From positions 1-7,606 of the forward strand of contig JAYVGI010000018.1 of the NCBI GenBank assembly GCA_043772355.1: a DNA stretch of 7,606 nucleotides. Direction: 5' to 3'. Source of the stretch: JAAFIP01 sp043772355 (GTDB lineage: Bacteria > Pseudomonadota > Gammaproteobacteria > Burkholderiales > Burkholderiaceae_C). Made by a program: the position numbers and the translations under genes. Under the pieces are notes generated by a model. It saw nothing but the letters and a program-made list of their open reading frames with translations. It was not told where the DNA came from and ran no database searches. Of this stretch, positions 6,269 to 7,606 are shown piece after piece; the stretch's first letter is position 1, and every line of letters begins with the position of its first letter.

Positions 6269-6311
6269 GCTATGTATTGCGTAGCAGCCTCCGCATATTT
6301 TTTGCTGACTA
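6269..6311 (+). repeat. Dispersed intergenic repeat, copy 6
   Basis: GCTA (6269-6272), N9, TAGC (6282-6285), N21, GACTA (6307-6311, one mismatch to GGCTA), then ACGCG. The spacing is exact. It is followed after 8 bp by copy 7 in the opposite orientation. Confidence 0.75.
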
Positions 6312-6319
6312 ACGCGCTA

Positions 6320-6362
6320 TAGCCAGCAAGAAACATACGCTAGCCGCTATGGGATATGGAGT
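6320..6362 (-). repeat. Dispersed intergenic repeat, copy 7 (inverted)
   Basis: On the minus strand TAGC (6346-6349), N21, GGCTA (6320-6324) are present at the exact family spacing, followed by TAGCG. The first tetranucleotide, at 6359-6362, reads ACTC and has decayed. Against copy 6 I count 22 of 30 identical positions from TAGC to GRCTA. With copy 6 it can fold into a large hairpin, most stable around TTGCTGACT (6302-6310) and AGCCAGCAA (6321-6329). Confidence 0.7.
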
Positions 6363-6517
6363 GCTTGTTTTGCCGGAAATAGTCGGCACAGGGTCTGCGG
6401 GGCAGGACCTGGCTTGATGGAGACGCGTCGATCCGGGGTACAGCGCTAAAGCGAGCCGCAGTGGGGTTGATCTGGCGAAGACTGCGCTAAGATCATCGAT
6501 CTAGCAAGGAATTTACG

Positions 6518-7552
6518 ATGAACCGCACATGGTCTGCATTTACCCCTCTTTCACGCATCGTCCCAAGGGCGCTGTGGGTGCTGGCGGCGCTCACGCTATC
6601 GCCCATCGCGCAGGCGCAAACCTCGGCTTCAGTTGCCTTTCCCAGCAAGCCCGTGCGCATCATCGTGCCGCAAACACCGGGTGGCGCGTCGGACGCGTTG
6701 GCCCGTATCGTGGGGCAAAAGCTCTCGGAAAAGTGGGGCCAACCGGTGGTGATTGAGAACCGGGCCGGAGCGGGTGGCAACATTGGCATGGATGCGGTGG
6801 CCAAGTCACCCGCCGATGGGTACACGCTACTCATGTCTTACGTAGGATCGCACGCCATTAACGTCAGTATTTATAAAAAGCTGCCGTTTGACCCCGAGGC
6901 TGACTTCACTGCGGTTGCCACCTTGGCCAACGTGCCTTTTGTTGCGGCGGCCAACGCCAAGCTGCCGGTGACCAATATGAAGGAGCTGGCGGCCTACGCG
7001 GCCAAAAATCCGGTGTCATTTGGCTCTGCGGGTAATGGCTCGGTGAACCACTTGCTGGGCGAGATGTTCAATGCGTATAACGCAGGCGGTGCGGGAAATA
7101 CCAGCGCCAGCAAAATGCTGCACGTCCCCTACAAGGGCGCAGCGCCTGCGCTCACTGATTTAATCTCTGGCCAAATCCAGCTGGTGTTTACCAGCCTGCC
7201 CTCGGTGGCGCAGCACATCAAGGCGGGTACGGTCAGTGGTTTGGCAGTAACCGGGTCTAAACGCGCAGCGGCGTTCAAAGACATTCCCACCATTGCCGAG
7301 TCGGGCTACCCCGGATTCGTCATCAACCCCTGGTTTGGGCTGTTCGCGCCCAAGGGCACGCCTGTGGCTGTGGTGCAGCAGATCAACGCGGAAGTGCGCA
7401 AGATTTTGGAAGACAAAGCCACCATGGAAAAATTTGCGGCCCTGGGTGCCGAGCCCTATGATACCAAGCCCGAGGAGTTTTCGGCCATCTTGCATGCCGA
7501 CATTAAAAAATGGGCCGAAGTGGTGAAAAGCTCGGGTGCCACTGCGGATTGA
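6518..7552 (+). CDS. Tripartite tricarboxylate transporter substrate-binding protein (TctC/Bug family)
   Basis: A 344-residue precursor of a periplasmic solute receptor. The arginine-bearing n-region, hydrophobic stretch ALWVLAALTL and AQA-Q site give signal cleavage near residue 33. The mature part begins with the family pattern PSKPVRIIVPQTPGG (42-56), then VIENRAGAGGNIG (78-90) and SPADGYTLLM (97-106). Further on come SFGSAGNGS, HVPYKGAAPALTDLISGQI and SGYPGFVINPWFGLFAPKG, all in family order. Such receptors bind carboxylates or other small organic anions; the ligand cannot be read here. No TctA/TctB membrane genes are in view, the usual orphan state of Bug receptors in Burkholderiales. 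Compared with typical members there are extra residues GGAGNTSASK before the HVPYKG strand. AAGGA (6506-6510) lies 7 nt before the ATG. A probable dioxygenase gene starts 12 bp after the stop. Confidence 0.93.
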   Translation: MNRTWSAFTPLSRIVPRALWVLAALTLSPIAQAQTSASVAFPSKPVRIIVPQTPGGASDALARIVGQKLSEKWGQPVVIENRAGAGGNIGMDAVAKSPADGYTLLMSYVGSHAINVSIYKKLPFDPEADFTAVATLANVPFVAAANAKLPVTNMKELAAYAAKNPVSFGSAGNGSVNHLLGEMFNAYNAGGAGNTSASKMLHVPYKGAAPALTDLISGQIQLVFTSLPSVAQHIKAGTVSGLAVTGSKRAAAFKDIPTIAESGYPGFVINPWFGLFAPKGTPVAVVQQINAEVRKILEDKATMEKFAALGAEPYDTKPEEFSAILHADIKKWAEVVKSSGATAD

Positions 7553-7564
7553 GTGTGAACCAAT

Positions 7565-7606
7565 ATGCAAGTTAAAAAAATTGCGGGCGCATTAGGTGCT
7601 GAAATA
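7565..7606 (+). CDS. 5' end of a probable TauD/TfdA-family dioxygenase (partial)
   Basis: From the ATG at 7565 the frame runs to the window edge and reads MQVKKIAGALGAEI. An early ALGAEI segment is what I recall from the N-termini of Fe(II)/2-oxoglutarate-dependent TauD/TfdA dioxygenases, where it leads into GVDL. The catalytic HxD...H residues would lie beyond the edge, so the call rests on 14 residues. The start lies 12 bp after the tctC-like stop with no room for a separate promoter, so the two are probably co-transcribed. A receptor plus an oxygenase that opens a sulfonate or aryloxyacid-like substrate would make sense. No strong Shine-Dalgarno is visible (GAGTGTGA is the best). It could be another family. 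Confidence 0.5.
   Translation, partial: MQVKKIAGALGAEI

Larger units (their letters stand above)
6159..6517. other. 359-bp divergent intergenic region with paired repeats
   Basis: I see no credible gene. It holds repeat copies 6 and 7 in tail-to-tail orientation (6269-6362), a small dyad TGCCG-N8-CGGCA (6371-6388), and the upstream region of the tctC-like gene. The latter includes weak promoter-like elements TTGATC (6467-6472) and TAAGAT (6488-6493) with only 15 bp between them. A dyad AGATC-ATC-GATCT (6490-6502) overlaps the possible -10 and could be an operator. The ribosome-binding site AAGGA (6506-6510) is clear. Confidence 0.6.

Noticed and set aside
6040..6336. A minus-strand frame covering the intergenic repeats and the 5' part of the methyltransferase gene
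   Set aside because: It crosses repeat copies 6 and 7 and overlaps the real gene out of frame, with no domain.

Overview
The window looks like chromosomal DNA of a betaproteobacterium, most likely Comamonadaceae (Rhodoferax/Polaromonas/Acidovorax-like). The evidence is a Bug/TctC-type solute receptor beside the start of a probable TauD/TfdA dioxygenase, GC-rich genes with occasional GTG starts, and a short intergenic repeat of a kind I recall from that family. No species can be named from the sequence alone.

Layout, left to right: the 3' end of an AT-rich unrecognised gene (3-101); about 390 bp of non-coding DNA with hairpins and repeat copy 1; a toxin-first PIN/ribbon-helix-helix toxin-antitoxin pair (494-1167); repeat copy 2, inverted; a minus-strand pair made of a metaxin/FAXC-like glutathione S-transferase (1307-2011) downstream of a two-Rossmann FAD/NAD(P) oxidoreductase (2099-3517), with repeat copy 3 between them; a divergent small DUF2784-like membrane protein (3616-3990); repeat copy 4; an exported serine hydrolase of the class C beta-lactamase/family VIII esterase fold (4182-5456); repeat copy 5; a minus-strand class I SAM methyltransferase (5529-6158); a 359-bp gap holding repeat copies 6 and 7 tail to tail; an exported TctC/Bug receptor (6518-7552); and the first 14 codons of a probable TauD/TfdA-type dioxygenase (7565-7606).

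The genes do not form one pathway. Three functional units are visible: the PIN/RHH toxin-antitoxin operon, the oxidoreductase-GST pair transcribed together, and the TctC receptor probably co-transcribed with the dioxygenase (uptake plus catabolism of an organic acid or sulfonate-like compound). The methyltransferase and serine hydrolase look like stand-alone genes.

The most striking signal is in the gaps. A roughly 43-45 bp element with fixed architecture GCTA-N9-TAGC-N21-GRCTA-N2-G occurs in nearly every intergenic space: six copies keep the TAGC-N21-GRCTA spacing exactly and a seventh is partial. Two facing copies bracket the toxin-antitoxin module, and two others form a large dyad upstream of tctC.
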